From contig NZ_CP019334.1 in the NCBI RefSeq assembly GCF_002163675.1, positions 2,213,501 to 2,277,500 on the forward strand: a stretch of 64,000 nt of DNA. Reading direction: 5' to 3'. Each line of letters begins with the position of its first letter. The stretch's first letter is position 1. The notes beneath the pieces were generated by a model. That model was not told the DNA's origin, made no database searches, and worked only from the letters and a program-made list of their open reading frames with translations. A program made the translations under genes and the position numbers. Source of the stretch: Polaribacter sp. SA4-12. GTDB lineage: Bacteria; Bacteroidota; Bacteroidia; Flavobacteriales; Flavobacteriaceae. Below are positions 18,445-27,438 of the stretch, piece by piece.

Positions 18445-20739
18445 TTGAAAGCATCCTATAAAAAACAATCTTTTATAATAGTACTATTCGTATTTATCTA
18501 CGGTTGTGGTATTAAAAAACACATCCCAGAAAACAAACGTTTATACACGGGGGCTTCCATAGAAATAGACGCAGACTCAACAGTACAAAAAGTAAGTGAA
18601 TTAAAACAAGATTTATCTTCCGTTTTGAGTCAACAACCAAATACAAAATTCCTTGGTATGCACCTTGGCTTGTATTATTACTATAAAAATCAGCAAGAAA
18701 AAACCAACTTTCTAAACAGATGGTTGTATAAAAAAATAGGACAAAAACCAGTTTATCAATCGGATGTAAATGCCATATCGAATAAAGAAATTTTAAGAAA
18801 TAAATTAGAAAATTACGGCTTTTTCTATAGTACAGTTGGGTCTAGTTTTAAAGAGCAAAAAAAAGAAGCTTCTATAGTATATCGTTTAAAAATACCTGCT
18901 CCTTATAAAATGGCGACCTACAAAATAGATTCTATGGTTTCGCCTATTTATGAAGACATTAAAAGCTTAAGCACAACATCTCCAATTAAAAAAGAGATGC
19001 GTTTCAATTTGGGTAATTTAAAATTAGAAAGACTGCGATTAGATACCGAATTAAAGAACAAAGGATATTATAATTTTAATTCGGAGTTTTTATTATTTGA
19101 AGCGGATACCAATAGATATAAGAGTAAAAAATTCGATTTATTTTTAAAATTAAAAGCGAATGTACCCAAAAAAGCAACCGTTCCTTATCAGATAAAAAAC
19201 ATTAATGTTTATCCGAATTATAATTTAAATGATTCTACAGAAGTAAAAAGCATTCGTTATCAAGAAAAAAACTATCATCAAGACACGTTATTTTTTGATC
19301 CAAAATATTTAGATGAATTTATCACCTTAAAAGAAGGCGATCTTTTTAATCCATCAACCTCTAAAAACACCGCCAGAAGACTTTCTTCTATTGGTGTCTA
19401 TAAGTTTGTAAACATTCAATATAAAGAGATAAAAGATGCTATTACAGATAGTATAGCTAGTTTAGAAGCAAACATTTTTTTATCACCTTTAACCAAACGT
19501 GCCATACGTGCAGAATTACAAGCCGTTACCAAATCTAACAATTTTGCAGGTCCGGAATTATCGTTAACGTATAGCAATAGAAACTTATTTAAAGGAGGCG
19601 AAACGTTAAACATCAGTACAAATATTGGTTACGAAACCCAAATTTCTAGCAGTAGTTCTGGCTTGAGTAGTTTAGAATTGGGCTTAAAAGGCGAACTTGT
19701 TTTCCCGAGAGTTATCTCACCTTTTTCTATCAATAAAGATTATTTCGATTATTCAATTCCCAAAACCAAAGTAAGCTTAAGTGCTACGTATTTAAACAGA
19801 AGTCAATTATACAAATTGCTATCTGGCACAGCACTTTTTGGCTATACTTGGAATGCCAATAAATATATTACGTATGAGGTGAACCCTATTTCTGTAAATT
19901 ATACACGCCTATCAAATACGACCGCAGAATTTCAAGAAATTTTAGATAATAATTCCTATTTACAGAGCAGTTTTGATCAGCAGTTTATAAGCGGACTTAC
20001 CTTTTCTTTCACCTATAATGAAATGTTGAATGCTGCAAAAAGTCATCAATTTTATGTACAATCTACTTTAGATGTTGCAGGAAACTCTATTGGTTTATTA
20101 GGTAAAGAAAAAACAGTAGGTGAACCTAAACAGTTTTTAGGTTTGGAATATGCACAATATGCAAAAGCTGATGTTGATATTAGATATCACTATAATTTTG
20201 GTGCTAAAAAAGAGCAAACAATTGCTGCTCGATTTTTTGCCGGTTATGGTTATGCTTACGGGAATTCTGATGTTATTCCGTTTGTAAAACAATATTATTC
20301 TGGCGGTCCTTATAGCGTTAGAGCATTTAGTATTAGATCTCTTGGACCAGGAACTTATAATGACAAAGATACAGACACTGCGAGTTCTTATTTTGATAAA
20401 ACAGGTAATGTTCGTTTAGAAGCAAATTTAGAATACCGTTTTCCTATTTTTTCTTTTCTAAAAGGAGCTGTTTTTGCGGATACTGGAAATATATGGAATT
20501 CCGTTTCAAACTCTGATTTTAATGATAGTGATGGTAATGTTAGAGACAAATTGACGTCCAACTTTATAAATGAATTAGGAATGGGTGCAGGTTTTGGCTT
20601 GCGAGTAGATGTACAAGGTTTTGTTATTCGTTTCGATTTGGCGGCTCCATTTCATGATCCTTCTTTAGAAGAAGGAAAACGTTGGGACTTTAGAGCAGAT
20701 GAACCTGTTTTTAACTTTGCAATTGGTTATTCTTTTTAG
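18445..20739 (+). CDS. tamL: Omp85-family lipoprotein TamL (BamA/TamA type)
   Basis: The protein has 764 residues. A TTG start gives a short hydrophobic leader ending in FIYGC, a lipobox-like site, in line with TamL being a lipidated TamA homologue of Bacteroidota. POTRA-like domains occupy about residues 30-350, and the C-terminal half is a 16-strand-type barrel with the PYSVRAFSIRSLGPG loop, corresponding to the VRGF/Y signature of Omp85 proteins, and a terminal aromatic strand (FNFAIGYSF). It is 7 nt downstream of tamB, so both parts of the TAM are made from one transcript. Both genes use non-ATG starts. Confidence 0.92.
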   Translation: MKASYKKQSFIIVLFVFIYGCGIKKHIPENKRLYTGASIEIDADSTVQKVSELKQDLSSVLSQQPNTKFLGMHLGLYYYYKNQQEKTNFLNRWLYKKIGQKPVYQSDVNAISNKEILRNKLENYGFFYSTVGSSFKEQKKEASIVYRLKIPAPYKMATYKIDSMVSPIYEDIKSLSTTSPIKKEMRFNLGNLKLERLRLDTELKNKGYYNFNSEFLLFEADTNRYKSKKFDLFLKLKANVPKKATVPYQIKNINVYPNYNLNDSTEVKSIRYQEKNYHQDTLFFDPKYLDEFITLKEGDLFNPSTSKNTARRLSSIGVYKFVNIQYKEIKDAITDSIASLEANIFLSPLTKRAIRAELQAVTKSNNFAGPELSLTYSNRNLFKGGETLNISTNIGYETQISSSSSGLSSLELGLKGELVFPRVISPFSINKDYFDYSIPKTKVSLSATYLNRSQLYKLLSGTALFGYTWNANKYITYEVNPISVNYTRLSNTTAEFQEILDNNSYLQSSFDQQFISGLTFSFTYNEMLNAAKSHQFYVQSTLDVAGNSIGLLGKEKTVGEPKQFLGLEYAQYAKADVDIRYHYNFGAKKEQTIAARFFAGYGYAYGNSDVIPFVKQYYSGGPYSVRAFSIRSLGPGTYNDKDTDTASSYFDKTGNVRLEANLEYRFPIFSFLKGAVFADTGNIWNSVSNSDFNDSDGNVRDKLTSNFINELGMGAGFGLRVDVQGFVIRFDLAAPFHDPSLEEGKRWDFRADEPVFNFAIGYSF

Positions 20740-20799
20740 GGCTACCAAAAACAATATCGTTAAAAGTTTTATATTAGAGCAAAAATTTAGTTTTATTCA

Positions 20800-21819
20800 A
20801 TGATCCACGAACTTAAAGAAATCATCAATCAAGCTGACATCAATCAACAAAAAGGATTGAAAAATGTGTTGGCAACCGTGGTATATTTAGAGGGTTCATC
20901 TTACAGAAAACCAGGAGTTAGAATGCTAATTTCTGAAAATTTTAATTCTGTAGGTGCTGTTAGTGGTGGATGTGTAGAAAAAGAAATTATTCACAGAGCA
21001 AAAAGTGTTTTTGTTGATAACAAACCAAAAGTAATCACTTATGATGGTCGTTACAAATTAGGTTGTGAAGGTATATTGTATATTTTAATTGAACCCTTTT
21101 TTGTCACTAATAATTTTATTGCTCACTTTTCTAATGCAACTTCAAAAAGAGAATTTATAAAAATTGAAAGTCATTTTATAAAAGAAGATGAAGCTTTTGG
21201 TAATTTTGGTTCTGTTGTAACTTTTGAAAACAAAAAGCAAATTGAGTTTTCTGAAACTTTCAAAACTCAAGACAAAAACGATTTAGAAGTTTTTTCTCAA
21301 ATTATACATCCAAGTTTTAAACTGATTATAATTGGTGGAGAACACGATGCAGTTAAGCTTTGTAAAGTAGCTTCTAATTTAGGTTGGGAAATTGATGTGA
21401 TTACCTGCGTAAAAGACAGTAGAACAATCAAGGATTTTCCTGGAGCAAATTCTGTTATTGGTAATTCTGCAGAAACAATTCAGTTTTCTAATATTGAAGA
21501 AAATACCGCCATTGTAATTATGAATCATAGTTATGTGCAAGATTTGAAATATGTAGTAAAACTGTCTGAATACAAACCAAAATATATAGGCATTTTAGGT
21601 GCCCCAAATAGAAGAGAACGTTTATTTAATGAACTTTTTGAATTTGTTCCTGATATTTCTGAAGATTTTTTAGATAACATTTACACACCTGCAGGTTTAC
21701 ATATTGGAGCACAAACTCCTGAAGAAATTGCTGTTTCTATCGTTGCTGAAATTTTATCAGTAATTAGAAAAAAAGAGCCTTTTTCTCTAAGGAAACTTAC
21801 TGGTAAAATTCATAACTAA
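20800..21819 (+). CDS. XdhC/CoxI family molybdenum-enzyme maturation protein
   Basis: The protein has 339 residues. The N-terminal XdhC domain shows GAVSGGCVEKEI. The C-terminal Rossmann-type domain starts at LIIIGGEHDAVKLCKVASNLGWEIDV and continues with GILGAPNRRERL. XdhC proteins bind molybdenum cofactor and deliver its sulfurated form to xanthine-dehydrogenase-type enzymes. The next gene encodes a MobA-like nucleotidyltransferase 4 nt downstream, a usual partner. No molybdenum hydroxylase subunit is encoded in this window, so the client enzyme must lie elsewhere. Confidence 0.88.
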   Translation: MIHELKEIINQADINQQKGLKNVLATVVYLEGSSYRKPGVRMLISENFNSVGAVSGGCVEKEIIHRAKSVFVDNKPKVITYDGRYKLGCEGILYILIEPFFVTNNFIAHFSNATSKREFIKIESHFIKEDEAFGNFGSVVTFENKKQIEFSETFKTQDKNDLEVFSQIIHPSFKLIIIGGEHDAVKLCKVASNLGWEIDVITCVKDSRTIKDFPGANSVIGNSAETIQFSNIEENTAIVIMNHSYVQDLKYVVKLSEYKPKYIGILGAPNRRERLFNELFEFVPDISEDFLDNIYTPAGLHIGAQTPEEIAVSIVAEILSVIRKKEPFSLRKLTGKIHN

Positions 21820-21823
21820 ATTG

Positions 21824-22423
21824 ATGAAAAATATTGCTATTGTAATTCTTGCTGCCGGAAAATCATCTAGAATGAATAGTATAAAACAGTTAGAGAAAAT
21901 TAACAATAAAACACTTTTAGAACTTACTTTAGAGAAAGTAAAAAGTATTTTTTCTGAAAACATATTTTGCGTTTTAGGCGCTAATGCGGATAAAATTAAA
22001 TCTGAAATAAATATTAAAAACGTTGAATTTATTACCAATGAAAATTTTGAAAACGGATTAAGTTCTAGTATCATTACGAGTCTTAATTATTTTAAAAGCA
22101 AGAAACTTCATTTTGATGGAATCTTTATTTTACTTGCCGACCAACCAGCAATTGAAACCTCTTATTTAGAAGCTATGCTTCATTTATTTCAAACAAATGA
22201 TGATATAATTATTGCATCTAACTATGGAAAAAAACTAGGAGTTCCTGTTATTTTTCCTGAAAAACATTTTTCATCCTTACTTTTAATTGAAGGAAATAAA
22301 GGAGCTAAAGAATTTATCAATAAAAGAAAGCGTGAAATTATTTGTCCTCAACAAACAACAAACCTTTTTGACATTGACACAAAAGAAGATTTACAACATT
22401 ATAAAAATTCAATTTTAAAATAG
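21824..22423 (+). CDS. MobA/MocA-like nucleotidyltransferase
   Basis: This 199-residue protein has the GT-A type nucleotidyltransferase signature VILAAGKSSRMNSIKQL near the N-terminus and a LADQPAI motif in the middle. MocA-type enzymes add CMP or GMP to molybdenum cofactor to make the dinucleotide form. The ATG at 21824 is chosen over the in-frame TTG 3 nt earlier. The 4-nt gap to the XdhC gene shows an operon. The exact nucleotide (CTP or GTP) is not resolved. Confidence 0.85.
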   Translation: MKNIAIVILAAGKSSRMNSIKQLEKINNKTLLELTLEKVKSIFSENIFCVLGANADKIKSEINIKNVEFITNENFENGLSSSIITSLNYFKSKKLHFDGIFILLADQPAIETSYLEAMLHLFQTNDDIIIASNYGKKLGVPVIFPEKHFSSLLLIEGNKGAKEFINKRKREIICPQQTTNLFDIDTKEDLQHYKNSILK

Positions 22424-22424
22424 T

Positions 22425-22432
22425 TAGTTTTG
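22425..22432 (+). promoter_or_regulatory. -7 box (TAGTTTTG) of the phosphoesterase-barrel gene
   Basis: The box overlaps the end of the preceding gene's spacer and ends 5 nt before the ATG at 22438, which predicts a leaderless or nearly leaderless mRNA. Confidence 0.5.
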
Positions 22433-22437
22433 CATTT

Positions 22438-25400
22438 ATGAGACCACTCAAATACACTCTATTTTCTTTACTCTTCTTATTGATTTCCGCTTGTGCAACA
22501 ATAGAAATGCAGGTTGCAGAGAATCAACAAACCGTAATTAAAAAAGATAGTACTTTAATTGCTCATACTTTTTATTTAATTGGTGACGCCGGTAATTCTA
22601 CATTAACTAAAAACTCACCCGCTTTAAACTATTTAAGAAAACATATTAAAGGAGCATCAAAAAAATCAACTTTACTTTTTTTAGGTGATAATGTTTATGA
22701 AACTGGAATTCCGAAAAAAAAATCTAAAAAATATCCTTTAGCAAAAAGAAGAATTGAAGCACAGACAGATGTTGCTAAATTATTTAATGGTAACTCAATA
22801 TTTATACCTGGAAATCATGATTGGTATCATGGCTTAGATGGATTAAAAAGAGAAGAAAAATTAGTAGAAAAAGCGTTGGGTAAAAACTCATTTCTACCAC
22901 AAAATGGTTGTCCTTTAGAGAAAGTAGATATCTCTAAAGACATTGTTTTAATTATTGTTGATACACATTGGTATTTAACAAATTGGGACAATCACCCAAC
23001 CATGAATGATAATTGCGAAATAAAAACAAGAACAAAATTCTTTGACGAATTTGAAGGATTGATAAAAAAAGCAAGAGGAAAAACAACAATTGTTGCTCTA
23101 CATCATCCGATGTTTACAAATGGTTCTCATGGAGGTCAATATTCTTTAAAAAGTCATATGAATCCTTTGCCTGTTTTAGGTTCTCTTAAAAATTTAATCC
23201 GAAAAACATCAGGACTTACAAATACCGACATCCAAAATAAAAAATACAACGAACTTAGAAAACGTATTATAACCTTATCTCAAGAAAATGATAAAACAAT
23301 TTTTGTTTCTGGTCATGATCATAATTTACAATATATCGTTCAAGATAATCTCCCTCAAATAGTTAGTGGTTCTGGTTCAAAAACGACTCCGACTAAACGA
23401 ACTGGTAATGCAAAATTCACTTATGGAAAACAAGGTTTTGCTAAATTAGAAGTTTATAAAGACGGTTCTTCAAACGTTCGTTTTTATACTGTAAAAGATG
23501 ATAAAGTTGTTTATCAAACAGAAGTATTAAAAGCAGATGAAAAGAAAGGTTTTACCACTTTTCCTAAAAATAGAATTACTGAGAAAAAAGCATCCATTTA
23601 TACTAAAGAAGAAATCACTAAAGGTAGTGTTTATCGTTTTTTATGGGGAGAACGTTATCGTAAATATTTTGGAACAGAAGTAAATGCACCAACTGTAGAT
23701 TTAGATACACTTTTTGGAGGTTTAAAACCTGTTAGAAAAGGTGGTGGACATCAATCTAAATCGTTAAGACTTCGTGATAAAAAAGGCAGAGAATATGTGA
23801 TGCGTGCTTTGCGTAAAAATGCGGTACAATATTTACAAGCGGTCGCTTTTAAAGATCAATATATTGAAGGACAATTTGATGATACCAAAACAGAAAACTT
23901 ATTAAATGATGTTTTTACAGGCTCACACCCTTATGCACCTTTTACAATTGGTAAATTGTCTGATGCTATTGGCGTTTATCACACAAATCCTGTTTTATAT
24001 TACATTCCAAAACAGAATAGTTTAGGTTATTTTAATGATGAATTTGGAGACGAATTATACATGATTGAAGAACGAGCAGCTTCTGGTCATGGAGATAAAG
24101 CTAGTTTTGGTTTTGCTGACAAAGTAATAAGTACAGATGATTTATTAAATAATTTAAATAAAAACGAAAATCATGTTTTAGACGAAAAAGCATACATAAA
24201 AGCACGATTATTCGACATGTTAATTGGTGATTGGGATAGACATGAAGATCAATGGAGATGGGCCGTTTTTAAGGAAGACAAACAAACCATTTACAGACCA
24301 ATACCTAGAGATAGAGATCAAGCTTTTTCTATTTTTGGCGATGGAGCTTTATTAAATATTGCAACTAAAATAGTACCAACTTTACGTTTAATGCAATCTT
24401 ATAGTGATGAACTAAAAAGTCCTAAATGGTTTAATTTAGAGCCTTATCCTTTAGACATGACATTAATTTCTACTGCAAGTAAAAAGGATTGGGATGCTCA
24501 AGTAAAGTTAATAACTACTAATATTACTGACGCAGTAATTGACGATGCTTTTACAAATTTCCCAGAAGAAGTAAAAGGCAAAACAATTTCTGAAATAAAA
24601 ACAAAATTACAAGGAAGAAGAAGGAATTTACAGAAAATTTCTGATTCTTATTTTTACCATGTAAATAAATTTCAGGTAATAAGAGGTACACACAAAGATG
24701 ATTGGTTTGATATTGAAAGATTACCAAATGGACATACAAAAATCACTGGATATCGCCTTAAAAAAGGAGAAAAAGAATCTATTTTTCATCAACGAACTTA
24801 TAACAAATCTGAAACCAAAGAAATTTGGATTTATGGTTTAGATGATAAAGATACTTTTGTTGTAAAAGGTAATGATAATCAGGTGATAAAAGTTAGAATT
24901 ATTGGCGGACAAAATAATGATTCTTATAATATAATAAATGGCAAGAAAGTAAAAATTTACGATTTTAAATCTAAGAAAAATACATTTGTAACAAATAAAG
25001 GAAGTAAGAAATTAACGGATGATTATGAAACAAATGTTTACGATTATAAGAAGTTAAAAAACAGTGAGCTGTTAATATCACCAACTATTGGTTTTAACCC
25101 TGATGATGGTGTAAGAATTGGACTTTCTAACGTATATACTGCTTATGGATTTGAAAGAAATCCATTTACTTCACAACACATTTTAAACGCTTCTTATTAT
25201 TTTGCAACTAATGGTTTTTACCTTAATTATTCAGGTGAATTTGCTAACTTTTTTAAAAATTGGAATCTAGGTATAAATGCAACTTTTACGAGTCCTAATT
25301 TTGCAATAAACTACTTTGGATTAGGTAACAACTCTTTAAACCCAGCAGCTAATGAAGTAGAAGAAGAGGAATACAATAGAGTTCGAATAAAAGAAATTAG

Positions 25401-26130
25401 TGCTGGTACTTTTGTTCATTGGAAAGGAGATTTAGGAGCAAAAATTAAAATCGGTGTAAATTTTCAAAACTATAAAATAGAAAATACTACAGGAAGATTT
25501 ATTAACTTAGAACTAAGTCCAACTGACCCTGTTTTTGAAGGTCAAAAATTTATAAATACAGAAGCTAGTTATCAATTTGAAAACACAGACAATCCTGTTT
25601 TTACAACAATGGGAATGAAAACTGAATTAAAATTAGGGTATACTTCAAACCTAAAAAACGATCATAATTTCGCTTATTTAATTCCTACTATTTCATTTGA
25701 TCACAAATTATTTTCTAGTAAGAAATTAGTATTGGCAACAAAATTAAAAGGTCATTTTAATTTTGGAGATTCTTATGAGTTTTACCAAGCAGCAACTATT
25801 GGAGGTAACAGTAACGGTTTAAGAGGTTTTAGAAATCAACGTTTTACTGGTAAGAATTCATTTTATCAATCTACAGATCTTCGTTTACTTTTAAGTAAAG
25901 TAAAAACAAGTTTAGTCCCTTTAAATATTGGTATTTATGGTGGCTTTGATTATGGTAAAGTATGGGGAGAACAAAGTTTGACTGTAAATCCTTTTAGTTC
26001 AAAAAACTGGAATCATTCTTATGGTGGTGGCGTTTTCTTTAACGCTGCAAATATGTTAGGAGCGAATATTGCTGCATTTAACAGTAATGAAGGATTAAGA
26101 ATAGCCGTTAGTTTAGGATTTAAATTTTAA
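22438..26130 (+). CDS. surface lipoprotein: metallophosphoesterase, kinase-like middle region and Omp85-like barrel
   Basis: The protein has 1230 residues. The leader MRPLKYTLFSLLFLLISAC is a lipoprotein signal. Residues 45-300 form a calcineurin/purple-acid-phosphatase type phosphoesterase: GDAGN near 48, GDNVYETG near 82, GNHDWYHG near 124, HHP near 221 and GHDHN near 291. Residues 400-700 contain GREYVMRALRKN (about 450), LIGDWDRHEDQW (about 594) and RPIPRDRDQAF (about 620), a spacing like the Lys, DRH and metal-binding Asp motifs of FAM20/CotH/PI4K-type kinase folds. From about residue 875 to the end the sequence is an outer-membrane barrel with GLRGFRNQRF, resembling the Omp85 loop signature. 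The phosphoesterase and barrel are clear; the kinase-like call is inference. It is followed after 7 nt by a DUF423 gene. Confidence 0.85.
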   Translation: MRPLKYTLFSLLFLLISACATIEMQVAENQQTVIKKDSTLIAHTFYLIGDAGNSTLTKNSPALNYLRKHIKGASKKSTLLFLGDNVYETGIPKKKSKKYPLAKRRIEAQTDVAKLFNGNSIFIPGNHDWYHGLDGLKREEKLVEKALGKNSFLPQNGCPLEKVDISKDIVLIIVDTHWYLTNWDNHPTMNDNCEIKTRTKFFDEFEGLIKKARGKTTIVALHHPMFTNGSHGGQYSLKSHMNPLPVLGSLKNLIRKTSGLTNTDIQNKKYNELRKRIITLSQENDKTIFVSGHDHNLQYIVQDNLPQIVSGSGSKTTPTKRTGNAKFTYGKQGFAKLEVYKDGSSNVRFYTVKDDKVVYQTEVLKADEKKGFTTFPKNRITEKKASIYTKEEITKGSVYRFLWGERYRKYFGTEVNAPTVDLDTLFGGLKPVRKGGGHQSKSLRLRDKKGREYVMRALRKNAVQYLQAVAFKDQYIEGQFDDTKTENLLNDVFTGSHPYAPFTIGKLSDAIGVYHTNPVLYYIPKQNSLGYFNDEFGDELYMIEERAASGHGDKASFGFADKVISTDDLLNNLNKNENHVLDEKAYIKARLFDMLIGDWDRHEDQWRWAVFKEDKQTIYRPIPRDRDQAFSIFGDGALLNIATKIVPTLRLMQSYSDELKSPKWFNLEPYPLDMTLISTASKKDWDAQVKLITTNITDAVIDDAFTNFPEEVKGKTISEIKTKLQGRRRNLQKISDSYFYHVNKFQVIRGTHKDDWFDIERLPNGHTKITGYRLKKGEKESIFHQRTYNKSETKEIWIYGLDDKDTFVVKGNDNQVIKVRIIGGQNNDSYNIINGKKVKIYDFKSKKNTFVTNKGSKKLTDDYETNVYDYKKLKNSELLISPTIGFNPDDGVRIGLSNVYTAYGFERNPFTSQHILNASYYFATNGFYLNYSGEFANFFKNWNLGINATFTSPNFAINYFGLGNNSLNPAANEVEEEEYNRVRIKEISAGTFVHWKGDLGAKIKIGVNFQNYKIENTTGRFINLELSPTDPVFEGQKFINTEASYQFENTDNPVFTTMGMKTELKLGYTSNLKNDHNFAYLIPTISFDHKLFSSKKLVLATKLKGHFNFGDSYEFYQAATIGGNSNGLRGFRNQRFTGKNSFYQSTDLRLLLSKVKTSLVPLNIGIYGGFDYGKVWGEQSLTVNPFSSKNWNHSYGGGVFFNAANMLGANIAAFNSNEGLRIAVSLGFKF

Positions 26131-26137
26131 AATAAAG

Positions 26138-26515
26138 ATGAATACAATAGCATTAATTACAGGAGCAACTTTCGGATTAACAGCAGTGATTTTTGGTGCT
26201 TTTGGCGCTCATTTATTAAAGAAAAAACTAACCACAGAACAATTACAAAGTTTTGAAACTGGCGTAAAACACCAAATATATCATGCAATTGTTTTACTTC
26301 TTTTAGGTTTTCAATTGAATGATAATGCTACAATAAACAATTATATTATTTACGCTTTTATAGTAGGAACAATTCTCTTTTCCTTTTCTATCTATGGATT
26401 GGTTATTTCTTCAGCAAGAAATAAAAAGATAAGAATTTTAGGTCCAATTACTCCTTTGGGAGGTTTGTTCTTAATTATTGGTTGGGCTTTATTAATCTAC
26501 AAGTTTGTAGTTTAA
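26138..26515 (+). CDS. DUF423 (YgdD-type) small membrane protein
   Basis: The protein has 125 residues and four hydrophobic helices (about residues 3-24, 47-60, 69-91 and 100-123). The N-terminal GAFGAHLLKKKL and the ETGVKHQIYHA segment are characteristic of DUF423. It is an inner-membrane protein of unknown function. It follows the phosphoesterase gene by 7 nt and its last 4 nt overlap the convergent gene 26512-27360. Confidence 0.9.
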   Translation: MNTIALITGATFGLTAVIFGAFGAHLLKKKLTTEQLQSFETGVKHQIYHAIVLLLLGFQLNDNATINNYIIYAFIVGTILFSFSIYGLVISSARNKKIRILGPITPLGGLFLIIGWALLIYKFVV

Positions 26516-27360
26516 TTTATTTTTAACTCATAAAAATTACCTCCAACACCATGTGCTTTTTCATCGGTAATCAATAATGTGTTATTAGTTTTAAAAGTAA
26601 TTCCTTCTTTTTGAGAATTGTAGTTTAGAGGAATTCTTATTAGTTTTCCTGATAAAAAATCATCCTTTTTAAAATCAGAAAAAATTAAAACGGATGAAGG
26701 TGATAGCAATGCTACTTTACTTCCATCATTAGAAATATCTGCAGAAGTAATCCAACAATCCATTTCATCACAGTTATTAAATTCAGAAATAAATTCTGCT
26801 TTATGATTCCCTTTTGTAGCAGGAATTCTATATAAAGATGTTTTACCAAATTTATTTTTCACCCTACTTTTAGTAAAAATATAAAGTGAGTTATTGTAAT
26901 AGAAGAAAGATTCTGAATCGAAAAAAAGTTGCTTTTTTTTAGGTGGAAAACTTGATTGATTTGGGTAATAAAACCTAATTTTTTCAACGGCAACTTTCTT
27001 AGAGCTTGATAAGTCTTTATGTTTTACCTTTAAAATAACAAGATTTTTTCTTCGGCTTTCGTTGTTACCAAAATCACCGATATAAAGATTTCCTTTTTCA
27101 TCTGAAGTTAAATCTTCCCAATCGTTGTTTTTTGCTTTTATCCTAGTCTCTTTAACAATCTTACCTTTTTTAGAAACTCCGTAAATTTTAGTTTTATTCC
27201 CACCATCATTTAGCATCCAAATTAAGTTAGAATTCGAAACAACTTCAGTTCCAGAAACTTCTCTTAAATCGTTAGGTAAATCTGACAAAATAGTAAGTTC
27301 TCCAAAGTTCTGACAACCAACAAGAAGTAATAAACTGAATAAAAATGTGATCGTTTTCAA
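26512..27360 (-). CDS. lipoprotein with beta-propeller-like repeats
   Basis: The protein has 282 residues. A TTG start gives the leader LKTITFLFSLLLLVGC, a convincing lipobox. The mature part has recurring strand patterns such as NLIWMLNDGGNKTKIYGV, GNLYIGDFGNN and KVALLSPSSVLIFSDF that suggest a propeller; no catalytic motif is seen. It is probably anchored in the cell envelope. It ends by overlapping the DUF423 gene by 4 nt. The function is unknown. Confidence 0.75.
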   Translation of the reverse strand: MKTITFLFSLLLLVGCQNFGELTILSDLPNDLREVSGTEVVSNSNLIWMLNDGGNKTKIYGVSKKGKIVKETRIKAKNNDWEDLTSDEKGNLYIGDFGNNESRRKNLVILKVKHKDLSSSKKVAVEKIRFYYPNQSSFPPKKKQLFFDSESFFYYNNSLYIFTKSRVKNKFGKTSLYRIPATKGNHKAEFISEFNNCDEMDCWITSADISNDGSKVALLSPSSVLIFSDFKKDDFLSGKLIRIPLNYNSQKEGITFKTNNTLLITDEKAHGVGGNFYELKIN

Positions 27361-27438
27361 GAGTAGTTAAAATTTACGATTGTTATTTAAGAATATTTAT
27401 TTCGTTTTGGAATAATGAAATTTTGAAAAAGTTAGGTT

